Below are positions 18,236 through 28,700 of a stretch of DNA of 64,000 nucleotides, piece after piece. Numbering within the stretch: position 1 is the first letter of the stretch; each line of letters starts with the position of its first letter. The position numbers and the translations under genes are program-made. The notes beneath the pieces were generated by a model. That model saw nothing but the letters and a program-made list of their open reading frames with translations, was not told the DNA's origin and made no database searches. Origin of the DNA: Mangrovibacterium marinum (lineage in GTDB: Bacteria; Bacteroidota; Bacteroidia; Bacteroidales; Prolixibacteraceae); contig NZ_QAAD01000004.1 of assembly GCF_003046625.1 (NCBI RefSeq), positions 186,001 through 250,000 on the forward strand, read 5' to 3'.

Positions 18236-19978
18236 ATGAAAAGAAATACAAGTTGGATCATTCTGCTTTTACTTTTAATTGTCTTGTCGACAGTTTGTTG
18301 TCAGTCGCCCAAGCCGAAAGTTGATTCTTCCGTTGACCGTAAGTGGTGGAAGGAAAGTATTCTTTACCAAATCTATCCGCAAAGTTTTAAGGACACCGAT
18401 GGCGATGGCTTTGGGGACTTCAAAGGTGTGATCGAAAAGCTGGATTACCTGGAAAGCCTTGGTATTACCATGGTGTGGATGAATCCTTTTTTCGAGTCAC
18501 CACTGGTAGACAATGGTTATGATGTGAGCGATTACCGCGCTGTTCATCCCCGATACGGAACCATGGAAGATTTTGACGAAATGCTTGCCGGTATGCACGA
18601 GCGTGGAATCAAGTTTGTGCTGGATGTCGTTGCTAACCATAGCAGTGTTGAACATGAATGGTTTAAGCAGTCGCGCAGTTCTCGCGACAATCCTTACCGC
18701 GACTACTACCACTGGTGGCCTGCCGAGAAGGGTGAGCCTCCTTTCCGACACAGTCTGTTCGATCCGGAAGGCGCCTGGGAATACGACTCGTTAACTAATG
18801 CATATTATCTGCATTATTTTGCGGCTGCTCAACCCGATTTAAATTGGGAAAATCCGAAGGTGCGACAGGAAGTTTATGACATCATGAAGTTCTGGGCCGA
18901 AAAAGGGGTTGACGGATTTCGAATGGACGCTTTTCAATTTATTAGTAAAGACACAGCGTTCCCCGTGTGGCCGGAGGGTTACGAGAAAGATTTTGCAAAA
19001 TACTGCGGAATGGGGCCGGACATACACCCCTATTTGAAGGAATTATATAACGAAGTGCTTAGTAAATACGATGTTTTTGCAGTATCCGAAGGTGTTGGAA
19101 CTACTTTTCAGGATGCTCACGATTTGGTAGATGCAGATCGGAACGAGCTGCAGATGGCTTATCATTTTGATTACGTGTCGATGTCGGGGACAACCGATGG
19201 TTACAAGTTGTCCGAATTTAAAAAGATATTTAGTCGTTGGGACAGCGCTTTTGCAGATAAGGGTTGGCTTGCCGTCTTTCTGTCGAATCATGACAATTCC
19301 CGCATGGTGAACCGCTTTGGAAATTCAAGTCCCGAATTCAGAACTGTTTCAACCCAAATGTTGAATACCTTTATTTTGAGCATGAGAGGCACACCTTACA
19401 CGTATTATGGCGATGAGCTGGGAATGACCAATATTGATATGCCAACGATCGAGGAATATGTGGATGTATCGGCTCTGGGTGACTATGGAAAGGCTAAAGC
19501 ACAAGGGAAGGACATGGATGAGTTTATGAAACAGCTAAACTATTATTCGCGGGAGAATGCGCGCACGCCGATGCAATGGGACAGTACAGCTAATGCTGGT
19601 TTTACAACAGGTATTCCCTGGAAAAAAGTTAATGAAAATTACAAGGAAATCAATGTGGCTGCAGAGAACAAGGACCCGCATAGCGTCCTGAATCACTTCC
19701 GCAAAATGACCAGGTTGAGGCTGGATAATTTGGTATTTGTTTATGGTGATTACCAACTACTGCAGGCTGAACATCCGGATATTTACGCTTTTACCCGAAG
19801 CTTGGACGATCAAAAGATGCTGGTTCTTCTAAACTTTTCAGACCATGATTCAAGCATTGACCTGGCGGAAGCAAAAGACATTCGCGAGATAATGATCAAC
19901 AATTACGATGATGTAACCAACGAAAACGGGAACGTAACGTTGAAACCTTACCAGGCGGTCATTTTCGAACTTGAATAA
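18236..19978 (+). CDS. GH13 alpha-glucosidase / oligo-1,6-glucosidase-like lipoprotein
   Basis: A 580-residue enzyme with a lipoprotein-type signal (LLLLLIVLSTVCCQSPK). GH13 conserved regions in order: DVVANHSS (region I), GFRMDAFQF with nucleophile D231 (region II), FAVSEGVG with acid/base E285 (region III) and FLSNHDNSR (region IV). The opening WWKESILYQIYPQSFKDTDG and the RTPMQWD segment are typical of the oligo-1,6-glucosidase/alpha-glucosidase/trehalulose-type subfamilies rather than endo-amylases. It probably trims alpha-linked gluco-oligosaccharides. It is the last gene of the locus and is followed by a bidirectional terminator. Confidence 0.93.
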   Translation: MKRNTSWIILLLLLIVLSTVCCQSPKPKVDSSVDRKWWKESILYQIYPQSFKDTDGDGFGDFKGVIEKLDYLESLGITMVWMNPFFESPLVDNGYDVSDYRAVHPRYGTMEDFDEMLAGMHERGIKFVLDVVANHSSVEHEWFKQSRSSRDNPYRDYYHWWPAEKGEPPFRHSLFDPEGAWEYDSLTNAYYLHYFAAAQPDLNWENPKVRQEVYDIMKFWAEKGVDGFRMDAFQFISKDTAFPVWPEGYEKDFAKYCGMGPDIHPYLKELYNEVLSKYDVFAVSEGVGTTFQDAHDLVDADRNELQMAYHFDYVSMSGTTDGYKLSEFKKIFSRWDSAFADKGWLAVFLSNHDNSRMVNRFGNSSPEFRTVSTQMLNTFILSMRGTPYTYYGDELGMTNIDMPTIEEYVDVSALGDYGKAKAQGKDMDEFMKQLNYYSRENARTPMQWDSTANAGFTTGIPWKKVNENYKEINVAAENKDPHSVLNHFRKMTRLRLDNLVFVYGDYQLLQAEHPDIYAFTRSLDDQKMLVLLNFSDHDSSIDLAEAKDIREIMINNYDDVTNENGNVTLKPYQAVIFELE

Positions 19979-19994
19979 AACGAACAATAAAAAA

Positions 19995-20020
19995 AAGGTC
20001 GAACGGCAATGTTCGACCTT
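19995..20020. terminator. Bidirectional intrinsic terminator between convergent genes
   Basis: Perfect 10-bp stem AAGGTCGAAC / GTTCGACCTT with a 6-nt loop, with A residues before and T-rich sequence after, so it can end transcription from both the GH13 gene and the E1 gene. Confidence 0.85.
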
Positions 20021-20043
20021 TCTTGTTTCCAATCGTATGTTTT

Positions 20044-22497
20044 TTAATCCAGTGGTGGATATTTTTTGACATTCGTTTCACGCATCATGTTGTAGATGGC
20101 GTCGTAGATCCGTTCAACGGTTGGTTTGGTGAAGTATTCACCATCAATACCGTAAGCCGGACGGTGTTCGGCTGCCGGTAAAGTTACCGGAGCAGTGTCC
20201 AAATAATTGAACGCTTTTTGTTCATCAATCACTTTTTGCAGCATGTAGGCTGAAGCACCTCCGGGAACATCTTCATCAACAAAAATAACCTTGTTGGTTT
20301 TCTTAATTGATTCCACAATGCGATGGTTAACATCGAAGGGCATTAACGTTTGCACATCGATGACTTCCACCGAGATGTTTTTCAGTTCTTTCAGCAATTG
20401 AGCCGCTTTTACGGCATGATGGGTATTCCAGGCATAAGTTACCAGCGTAACATCGCTTCCTTCATTTAATACCTCCGGAACGCCCATGGCAACCTTGTAC
20501 TCACCCAGGTTTGAGGGCAGCTGTTCTTTCACGTTATAGCCTTTCAGCGGTTCGATAACCAGTGCCGGGTCGTTCCCTTCGAGCAGGCTGTTGTACATAC
20601 CTGCCGCCTGGGTCATATTCCGGGGGACGCACAAAAAGATGCCGCGCATAGCCCCTAAGATCATTTGCATGGGGGAGCCGGCATGCCACATTCCCTGGAG
20701 CTGATGTCCGCGTGTGCGGATGATCATTGGTGCTGCTTGTTTGCCCATGGTCCGATATTGCATACTTGCTAAATCGTCGCTCAAAGTGGGCAAACCGTAC
20801 ATCAGGTAGTCGAGGTACTGGATTTCAGCAATCGGGCGGAATCCGCGCAAAGCCAAGCCTACACCCTGACCAATAATGGTTGTTTCGCGAATACCGGTAT
20901 CCGACACGCGGTGTTCGCCAAAAGCTTCCTGCATGCCTTTCATCCCCTGGTTCACGTCGCCCATAAAGCCGGTATCTTCACCAAAGGTGACCAGGTTCGG
21001 GTATTTCGCAAACAGTTTATGGAAGTTTTCAGCAAGAATATCGTGACCGTTCACCATTGGTGCGTCTTTGTCAATCTGAACCGGCACCGCTTCAACATTC
21101 AGGGTCGAATCAACCCCTTCGCGGTGCAACTGGCGGTTGTACATCACCTTTGTGCGGGCTTCGAATTTCCCGAGCCAGTTTTTCAGATCTTCTTTTTCAG
21201 CTGTTAGCCCATCAATGCCGTGCAGTTCAAACTTCAGCCTTTTGGCAAAGCTGAACAGGGCTCTGCGCGTCGGGAAAAGTTTGTTTTTAACAGCGTTAAA
21301 TTCGTCCGAGTGGTCGACCGATTTTATGTTTTTATTGGCAAGCTGACTGACAATTCCGGCCAGGCTTTCAGTTTCAGCGCTGTAGCTTTCGGTATAGTGT
21401 TTCCAAGCGGTATCGCGAGCCTGTCGAGCTCGTTTTGTTGCTCTTTTTTCAATCTCTTCAAGTTGCGCCTCGTCTGCTTTGCCGGTTTCAAGAATCCATT
21501 TTTTGAACTGGCTGATACAGTCAAATTCTTTTTCCCAGACCAGGCGCTCTTTGCTTTTGTAACGCTCGTGCGAACCCGAGGTTGAATGGCCTAACGGTTG
21601 GGTAACCTCCTGTACGTGAATCAGTGCAGGCACCTGCTTTTCGCGGCATTCTGCGATACTTTTTTCGAAGGTTTTGACCAGATCTTCATAATCCCATCCT
21701 TTACAGGTATAGATCTCCAGTCCGTTTGTATTTTTTTCTTTTTTGAAACCTTTCAGTACTTCCGAAATACTTTCTTTGGTTGTTTGCAGCTTCTTGGGAA
21801 CACTAATGCCGTAGCCGTCGTCGTATACAGCAATGGCCAATGGTACTTGCATGATGGCCGCTGCATTGATGGTTTCGAAAAACATGCCTTCCGAAGTACT
21901 GGCATCGCCGATAGACCCGAAAGCTACTTCGTTACCATTAACGTTGTTGTTTAATTTTTCTTTCAGTTCCGGATGCTCACGGACAAGTTTCGAGGCTTGC
22001 GCCAAACCCAGCAGACGAGGTATTTGTCCCGCAGTGGGCGAGATGTCGGATGCCGAATTGTAGGTGGTCATCAAATCTTTGATCTGCCCGTTTTCGTCAA
22101 TGTTGCGGGTGCTGAAGTGGTTATTGAAATTTCGCCCGCCGGTTGACGGGTTAAAGTTCAGATCGGTATCTCCGTAAATCATGGCGAAGAATTCCTCGGG
22201 TTGAAGCAGGCCCAAATACAGCATGAAGGTTTGGTCGCGGTAATATCCCGAGCGCCAGTCGCCCTTGCGGAAATTCCGGGCATAAGCGATTTGTGTCAGT
22301 TCTTTACCATCTCCGAAGATGCCAAAGTGGGCGCGTCCGTTATGGACTTCCCGTCGGCCCAGTAAACTTAGTTGTCGGCTAAGGTAGGCCAGGTAATAAT
22401 CATCGAGGATTTCGGTTAGTGCTTTGTTTTCAGTTGATTCCAATACGACGGTTTTCTCAAGGTACATATCAACACTTTTGATTAATATTTTCTTCAA
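20044..22497 (-). CDS. 2-oxoacid dehydrogenase E1, fused alpha and beta subunits (thiamine-diphosphate dependent)
   Basis: An 817-residue fusion. The N-terminal half is E1 alpha: the thiamine-diphosphate motif is GSIGDASTSEGMFFETINAA, with the GHSTSGSHERYKS phosphorylation-loop-like segment later. The C-terminal half is E1 beta: FGEDTGFMGDVNQGMKG, then FGEHRVSDTGIRETTIIGQG and VIDVQTLMPFD. Such fusions are common in Bacteroidota and supply the decarboxylase component of a branched-chain 2-oxoacid (or pyruvate) dehydrogenase complex; E2 and E3 are not in the window. Substrate choice between branched-chain acids and pyruvate cannot be settled here. An internal Met at residue 11 is an alternative start. 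Confidence 0.9.
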   Translation of the reverse strand: MKKILIKSVDMYLEKTVVLESTENKALTEILDDYYLAYLSRQLSLLGRREVHNGRAHFGIFGDGKELTQIAYARNFRKGDWRSGYYRDQTFMLYLGLLQPEEFFAMIYGDTDLNFNPSTGGRNFNNHFSTRNIDENGQIKDLMTTYNSASDISPTAGQIPRLLGLAQASKLVREHPELKEKLNNNVNGNEVAFGSIGDASTSEGMFFETINAAAIMQVPLAIAVYDDGYGISVPKKLQTTKESISEVLKGFKKEKNTNGLEIYTCKGWDYEDLVKTFEKSIAECREKQVPALIHVQEVTQPLGHSTSGSHERYKSKERLVWEKEFDCISQFKKWILETGKADEAQLEEIEKRATKRARQARDTAWKHYTESYSAETESLAGIVSQLANKNIKSVDHSDEFNAVKNKLFPTRRALFSFAKRLKFELHGIDGLTAEKEDLKNWLGKFEARTKVMYNRQLHREGVDSTLNVEAVPVQIDKDAPMVNGHDILAENFHKLFAKYPNLVTFGEDTGFMGDVNQGMKGMQEAFGEHRVSDTGIRETTIIGQGVGLALRGFRPIAEIQYLDYLMYGLPTLSDDLASMQYRTMGKQAAPMIIRTRGHQLQGMWHAGSPMQMILGAMRGIFLCVPRNMTQAAGMYNSLLEGNDPALVIEPLKGYNVKEQLPSNLGEYKVAMGVPEVLNEGSDVTLVTYAWNTHHAVKAAQLLKELKNISVEVIDVQTLMPFDVNHRIVESIKKTNKVIFVDEDVPGGASAYMLQKVIDEQKAFNYLDTAPVTLPAAEHRPAYGIDGEYFTKPTVERIYDAIYNMMRETNVKKYPPLD

Positions 22498-22855
22498 CTT
22501 TCATTTAAGTCAGTTGCAAAGGTGTCAAAAAATTTACCATTAAAACGTTTGTTCAGGCCTTTTGTTTGTGCACTAATTGTTGCAAAAAAGCAATGATTAA
22601 ACATATTGAAAGCGGGCTGTTTTTTGGCCTTTGTCGTTAAAGTCCATAAAATCAGATTGTTTTGTCTCTTATTGGAGGCGCTGGTTGTTTTTTCAGCGAC
22701 GAACCTTCTCCAAATTATAAGCCATAGCACCGATGGCTCACTGCCGAATAAATTCCGAATGGCTCATTCGTGTTCGTTTAATTCTTTTTTATTTGATCAA
22801 AATCTTCGCTTCCGGCTATTGCAAAATTGCTTTCCGTTTTCTTATCTTTCAACCT
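22498..22855. promoter_or_regulatory. Divergent intergenic region; promoter for the kinase-like gene at 22819-22850
   Basis: This 358-bp AT-rich gap separates two divergent genes. On the + strand TTG at 22819-22821, a 21-bp spacer and TATCTTTC at 22843-22850 form a near-consensus Bacteroidota -33/-7 promoter (consensus TTG, about 19-21, TAnnTTTG). The predicted start of transcription falls at or next to the ATG at 22856, which would make a leaderless mRNA. I see no other element in the gap. Confidence 0.5.
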
Positions 22856-23737
22856 ATGACAGAAAGCATTATCAATTATTTGCAGGATGAACTAACCGAG
22901 CAGTTAGGCTCTGATTTTCAGGTTCAACGCAAGGAGGCTGTTGACGGCGGTTGCATTAATCATGCTTACCGGTTGCACACAACCAAGGGCGTGTTTTTTC
23001 TGAAGTGGAACTACTCCTGCGCCGACGATTTATTTATTCGGGAAGCTGAATGCCTGCGTGAGCTAAAGCGCGTGGCCGGCGATGCCTTGCTGGTGCCGGA
23101 GGTCATTCTGGCCAATGAAGCGGATGAGTTGAGTGGTTTTATCCTGCTCGAATATTTGGAAAGTGGAACTGTGGCCGGGCAAGAAGCGAAGCTGGGACGA
23201 GGTTTAGCCCGTTTGCATCGGCATCAGCCGAGCGAGTTTGGTTTTTTTCATGATAACTACTGCGGAGCAACACCGCAGCTGAACGATTGGAACGAATCGT
23301 GGGTGGAGTTTTTTGCCCAAAATCGGCTGGGCTTTATTCTCCGATTAATCAAAAACAGCCGCGATATTTCGGCGACCGACCTGCGTGTGTTTGAAAATCT
23401 GATTGACCGGCTGGATCTTCTTTTGCCCCATAATTCAAAAGCATCGCTTATTCACGGCGATTTATGGTCGGGCAACTACCTGTACAGTTCGCGCGGGCCG
23501 GCCCTTATTGATCCGGCTTCGTATTATGCCGATCGCGAGATGGAATTGTCGATCATGCAAATGTTTGGCGGTTTCTCGTCGAAGACATGGGCCGCCTATA
23601 ATGAGGCTTTCCCCTTAGCTTCCGGCTGGGAAGAGCGGGTACAAATTTATCAGCTTTATCATATTCTGAACCACTATTATTTGTTTGGTGGTGGCTATCT
23701 GCAACAAGCGGTAAGTATAGCCCGGAAGTATTTGTAA
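22856..23737 (+). CDS. Fructosamine kinase family protein (ketosamine-3-kinase-like)
   Basis: A 293-residue protein, start at 22856 (MTESIINYLQDE) because upstream codons show no family similarity and a promoter overlaps them. It has the aminoglycoside-phosphotransferase-like kinase fold: the nucleotide-binding VFFLKWNY lysine, the catalytic loop LIHGDLWSGNYLY and the metal-binding ALIDPASYYADREMEL. GGCINHAYRL near residue 28 is characteristic of fructosamine-3-kinases, which repair glycated proteins by phosphorylating the Amadori product. Length agrees with the family. The gene appears to be monocistronic. Confidence 0.88.
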   Translation: MTESIINYLQDELTEQLGSDFQVQRKEAVDGGCINHAYRLHTTKGVFFLKWNYSCADDLFIREAECLRELKRVAGDALLVPEVILANEADELSGFILLEYLESGTVAGQEAKLGRGLARLHRHQPSEFGFFHDNYCGATPQLNDWNESWVEFFAQNRLGFILRLIKNSRDISATDLRVFENLIDRLDLLLPHNSKASLIHGDLWSGNYLYSSRGPALIDPASYYADREMELSIMQMFGGFSSKTWAAYNEAFPLASGWEERVQIYQLYHILNHYYLFGGGYLQQAVSIARKYL

Positions 23738-23816
23738 TTGATATCCGGATGTTCAGCTATTGGATTGCAGGACAAAATCAGAGGACTTTTGTTTTAGAGA
23801 TTGGTATCAATCCTCG

Positions 23817-23889
<73 letters not shown>

Positions 23890-23953
23890 CTCGACTCATC
23901 ATGCGGTTCTAAGATCAGATAATCCGAAGATCCGGTAATCCGTCACAGACGAT

Positions 23954-24604
23954 CTAAATTTCAACCAGCTTACTTTTAATGGCATACATCACCAGTTGGG
24001 CCGTGTTTTTGCACTCGCTTTTTTCCAGGATGTTGGCTCGGTGCTTGTCGACGGTGCGTTTCGAGATAAACAGCTGATCGGCGATTTCCTGGTTGGAAAA
24101 GCCCTGACAGATCAGGATCAGAATTTCAATTTCACGATCGGAAAGTTCCGATTGAGGCTCGCGTGTTTTACTGCTTGTGCGAAGGCTGTTGACCAGGTTT
24201 TGCAGCAGCTCCGACGAAAAGTAGTTACCGCCGTCGGCTACCGTGTCGATGGCCGTTTTCACCTCGTTCATGTCCGAATTTTTCAACAGAAAACCTTTTA
24301 CGCCGGCATCCACCATCTGGTAATAGTAATCCTCTTCGCCGTACATGCTGAGGGTGATAATCTTTAGGTTGGGATATTTTTCCATTGCTACATTGGCCGC
24401 GGCAATGCCATCCATGACCGGCATTTCAATGTCGAGCAGGACAATGTCCGGCAGTTCTTTTTCCAGTAAAGCCAAAAATTCCTGACCGTTACCGGCTTCT
24501 CCGGCAACTTCGTATTTGTCGATGGTGTTGAGTAAAATCCGCAGTCCGTTACGAAAAAGGGTGTGGTCGTCAACCAGCATGATTTTACAAGTCGAGTCAT
24601 TCAT
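23954..24604 (-). CDS. NarL/FixJ-type response regulator
   Basis: A 216-residue protein with an N-terminal receiver domain (MLVDDHTLFRNGL, phospho-acceptor Asp in VLLDIEMPVMDG, conserved Thr/Ser in ITLSMYGEE, Lys in FLLKNSDMNE) and a C-terminal LuxR-type helix-turn-helix (LSDREIEILILICQGFSNQE, then IADQLFISKRTVDKH). It is transcribed after, and overlaps by 8 bp, the histidine kinase gene, which is its obvious partner. The target genes are unknown. Confidence 0.93.
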   Translation of the reverse strand: MNDSTCKIMLVDDHTLFRNGLRILLNTIDKYEVAGEAGNGQEFLALLEKELPDIVLLDIEMPVMDGIAAANVAMEKYPNLKIITLSMYGEEDYYYQMVDAGVKGFLLKNSDMNEVKTAIDTVADGGNYFSSELLQNLVNSLRTSSKTREPQSELSDREIEILILICQGFSNQEIADQLFISKRTVDKHRANILEKSECKNTAQLVMYAIKSKLVEI

Positions 24605-25556
24605 TTTCTGTACCTACTTTAATGTTAACCAAGGTTCCTTTGCCGGGATGGCTGTCGACATTAATTTCACCTTTGAGTGAGTTAATGCGCGAAAAAATAT
24701 TGGAAAATCCCATGCCGCTGTTGTTAGGCTGGTTCAGGAGTTTATCCATCTCAAAGCCTTTCCCGTCGTCTTTGTACACAATGGTAATATTTTTTTGCTC
24801 GATGTTCAAATCGATATCAATCTTTTTGGCCTTGGCATGCTTGATGGTGTTATTGATTAATTCGCAGATAACCCGGTAGAGAACCACCTCGGTATTATTT
24901 TCCAGCCGGATATCTCCCAGGTTGGACTTCAAGCGAATTTGTAGGACTTTGGTTGCGTTAATTTTGTTGGTGAAATTGCGAACGGCACGCGACAGCCCGA
25001 AGTTGTTGAGCACATGCGGGCTGAGGTTGTCCGATACTTCTTTTAGCGATTTAATTGCTTCGTTGATCACCATTTCGGTGTTTTCCACAATTTGTTTCGA
25101 GCTTTTATCGTGTTCCAGCTGTGCCAGGGTCGATATGGACATTTTTACCGTCGAGAGCAGCGGCCCCAGACCGTCGTGCAGATCTTTGGCAAAACGTTTG
25201 CGTTCTTTCTCTTCGGTCTGGATGATGGCATTCAGGAACATCTTTTCGGTCAGGCGCCGCGAGTCCTCAACGCGCTTCATGTATTTGAAGATCTTTTGAA
25301 TCAGGAACACGCCAATGGCGAAGGTCAGCGACATGGCTACCCCCGACCAAACCATAAATTCGCCCAGATCCTGGGATTCAAAGTTGCTGACATAGGGCAG
25401 TAGCTCTACCAGCAGACGCACCGCCATCACTGAGAAGCCAATGGTGAGCAATACCCACGAAAAGTTGTACTTGGTTTCCTTGATCAGCTTGATGGCGACA
25501 ATGACCGCAAATACCTGCAGAATGATGGAGACAACTAAGATAACTTGAAGGATCAT
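24597..25556 (-). CDS. Membrane sensor histidine kinase, HisKA_3/NarX type
   Basis: A 319-residue protein. The first ~105 residues hold three predicted membrane helices (VILVVSIILQVFAVIVAIKL, WVLLTIGFSVMAVRLLVELL and the MSLTFAIGVFLIQKIF region) with almost no periplasmic loop, so the input is probably membrane-borne. The phospho-acceptor histidine is in RKRFAKDLHDGLGPLLST (HisKA_3). The ATPase domain shows the N-box ELINNTIKHAKAKK and the G-box KDDGKGFEMDKL. It forms a two-component system with the overlapping response regulator. Confidence 0.93.
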   Translation of the reverse strand: MILQVILVVSIILQVFAVIVAIKLIKETKYNFSWVLLTIGFSVMAVRLLVELLPYVSNFESQDLGEFMVWSGVAMSLTFAIGVFLIQKIFKYMKRVEDSRRLTEKMFLNAIIQTEEKERKRFAKDLHDGLGPLLSTVKMSISTLAQLEHDKSSKQIVENTEMVINEAIKSLKEVSDNLSPHVLNNFGLSRAVRNFTNKINATKVLQIRLKSNLGDIRLENNTEVVLYRVICELINNTIKHAKAKKIDIDLNIEQKNITIVYKDDGKGFEMDKLLNQPNNSGMGFSNIFSRINSLKGEINVDSHPGKGTLVNIKVGTENE

Positions 25557-25740
25557 CTTTCTTACATTTTGATGGCCGCGACATTCGGGCGGCTAATTGG
25601 TTGAACCACAAATGTACAAACAATCGGCACTTTTCAGCTGGCCCCCGGAACTTAAAAAAGCTCTTTTTCGCCGATCAAAAATTTGTACTTTTAATCTTCC
25701 GAAATCGTTCGGAAATCCAAATTAACGCTAATCATTCAGC

Positions 25741-28700
25741 ATGTCGCAACTACAAATTTACAAAGCTTCAGCCGGCTCGGGAAAAACCTTCCGACTGGCC
25801 ATTGAGTACCTGAAAATTGCTCTTTCGGACGAATGGAACTACAAAAATATTTTGGCGGTGACCTTTACCAATAAGGCAACCACCGAGATGAAGGAGCGTG
25901 TAATTGAAGAGTTGTATAAGCTGAGCCGGAACGAGAAAACAGCTTACCTGGACGTGCTAAAACAGGAGATGAGCCTGGCCGAACCGGAGTTGGTTCTTCG
26001 TGCGCAAAATGCGCTGAAACACCTGCTGCACGATTATTCGCGCTTTTCCATCAGCACGATCGACAGTTTCTTTCAGCGGGTGATTAAGGCTTTTAACCGC
26101 GAGCTGGGCATTAACACGGCTTATCAGGTTGATTTGGAGGATGACCGGATTTTAGACGAAGCGGTTGACCAACTGCTTTTGTCGATTGACGATGATCCGG
26201 ATTTGTTGTCGTGGTTGAAACAGTTTGCCGAGGATAAGATTCGCGAGGGTGGCGGCTGGAGTTTGAAGGGCGATATCCTTTCGCTGGGACGACAGATTTA
26301 CAACGAAACCTTTCGTCAGCTGAGCCCGGTGCTGAATGAAAAGCTCAGCGATAAAAAGTTTATTCGGCAGTATCGCAAAGATTTGCGCCGCATCATCGTC
26401 AATTTTGAAGAAACGCTGAAGCAAATCGGCGAACAAGGCCTGGAGATTATGCGGCAGGGCGGTGTTACGGTCGACGATTTTAAGTACAAGAAGGCGGGAG
26501 CTGCATCAGCTTTCGATAAGTTGGTGAATAATGCCTTTGCACCTAGTAGCCGTGTGCTGGCAGTGGTTGAGGATGTGGCTGCTTTCCACGATAAAAAGGC
26601 TTCGGCTCATATTGTCAATATAGCTCATCAATTGCAGCCACTGTTGGCACAGGCCGTTAATTTTCACACCGAAAACATTGCCAGTTACAATACAGCTAAA
26701 ATGATTGTCGATCAGCTATACACGCTGGGTATTTTGGTGGATTTGCAGCAAGTGGTGCGTGAGCTGACCCGCGAAAAAGGGGTGATCCTGATCTCCGAGT
26801 CGGGCAACCTGCTGAAGCAAATTATCGACGATTCGGATACGCCTTTCATCTACGAAAAAACCGGTGTGTACTACAAACACTTCATGATCGACGAGTTTCA
26901 GGATACCTCGGGCTTGCAGTGGGGCAACTTTCGTCCGCTGGTGGGCAACTCGCTGGCCGAGGATAATCTGGGAATGTTGGTAGGCGATGTGAAGCAGGCC
27001 ATCTATCGCTGGCGAAACGGCGACTGGAACCTGCTGGCTTCGGAGGTGATGCAGGCATTTCCGGCCAATGGGGCCGAAGAGAAGCAGTTGACTCAAAACT
27101 GGCGCAGCTCGGGTACTGTGATTCGTTTCAACAATCGCGTATTTCAGGTGGTGCCGCAGTTGATGCAAACCCATTTTTCGGGACAGATTCAGGAAGCTGG
27201 TTTGAACGATGAGCTGTTTGGCGATGCCATTCTTCGGATTTACAACGAGGGCCTGCAGGAAATCGGCCAGCAAAGCTTGAAAGATGCCGGTTATATCCGG
27301 ATGCGTTTCCTCGAAAAGAAGAAAAGAGGCGAGGAGCCCACCAACGAAGAACTGGTACTGGATGAATTGATCGAGTCAATTCAGGCAGCACAGGATCAGG
27401 GAGTGACTGCTCGCGATATGGCTATTTTGGTGCGTACTAAGGCCGAGGCTAAAGTGATTGCCGATCGCTTGCTGACCGAAAAGGCATCGGGCGATGGGCA
27501 TTATAATTTCAATGTGTTGTCGGGCGAGAGTTTGTATGTGAAAAATGCGGCATCGGTGGCTTTTCTGGTGTCGATGTTGAGGTTGCTGAAAGATCCGGAT
27601 GATCAGCTGTCGATGCCGTTTGCCAACTACCAGTATTATGCAACCATTGCTCCGGTGTTAAATCGGCTAAACAAGCAGGTCGACTGGGCGGTGGAGCAGC
27701 AGGATGATGCTCAGCTGTTCATGGACTTTGCTCCGCGCTACGAACCGGAGCTTAACGAGCGCTTCGAAGATTATCGCAATCAGGATAACAAGTTGTACGA
27801 ATTTTTGACCGGCAGCTACTTTAACCACCAGTTGGCAGCACAGAATTTACAGGAAATCATTTTCAGCCTGAGTAATCGTTTTTGTTTGTTCGACTTTGCC
27901 GACGAGCTGGCTTACTTGCAGGCTTTTATCGATCATGTTTCAAACTACATGAAAAACCGCAGTGCCGACCTGGCCGGCTTTCTGGCCTGGTGGGACGAGG
28001 CGGGGCAGCGCAAAACCATTGCCGTGTCGGAAGCGTTGGACGCCATTCGTATTCAAACCATTCACAAGGCGAAAGGCCTGGAATATGCTTGCGTGTTTAT
28101 CCCGTTTTGCGACTGGTCGCTGGGTATTTCGGGCCAACATGCGCCCATGTTGTGGTGCCGTCCGCTAGTTGAGCCTTTTAACCAGTTGGAATTGGTGCCG
28201 GTGAAATTCGGTAAGTCGATGGGCTTGTCTCACTTTTTCCGCGAGTACTTCAGCGAGATCCGCAACAACTACATCGATAATCTAAACATGCTTTATGTGG
28301 CCTTTACGCGGGCTAAAATGGCGCTTTATACCTGGTCGGAGTATGGTAAAACACTGGCAACAACGGGCGATTTACTGAAGATGTGTGTCAATATGGAGGA
28401 GGGGGTGCCGTTTAACGGTCGCGAAGATATTTGCAGCCCGCTTACCGAACACTTTGATGAAGAAAAACAGCTGCTGGAGCTTGGTGCGTTAACGGCCAGC
28501 GCTCGAAAAGAAAAGAATGAGAACCAATCGCTCAGCCTGAGGCGGTTTCAGTTTAAAGATTTCAGCACTTACCTGCGTTTGCGAAAGAATCATGAGAATT
28601 TTTTCGAGGCCGGCGATTCAACAGAACAAAAAATTAACCGCGGACGATTGGTGCACGATGTTCTTTCGCGTATTGAGACAGCCGATCAGTTGGAAAAAGC

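Noticed and set aside
22494-22730. 78-residue minus-strand frame upstream of the E1 fusion
   Set aside because: Low-complexity hydrophobic/basic sequence in the divergent promoter region without a family match or a plausible start.
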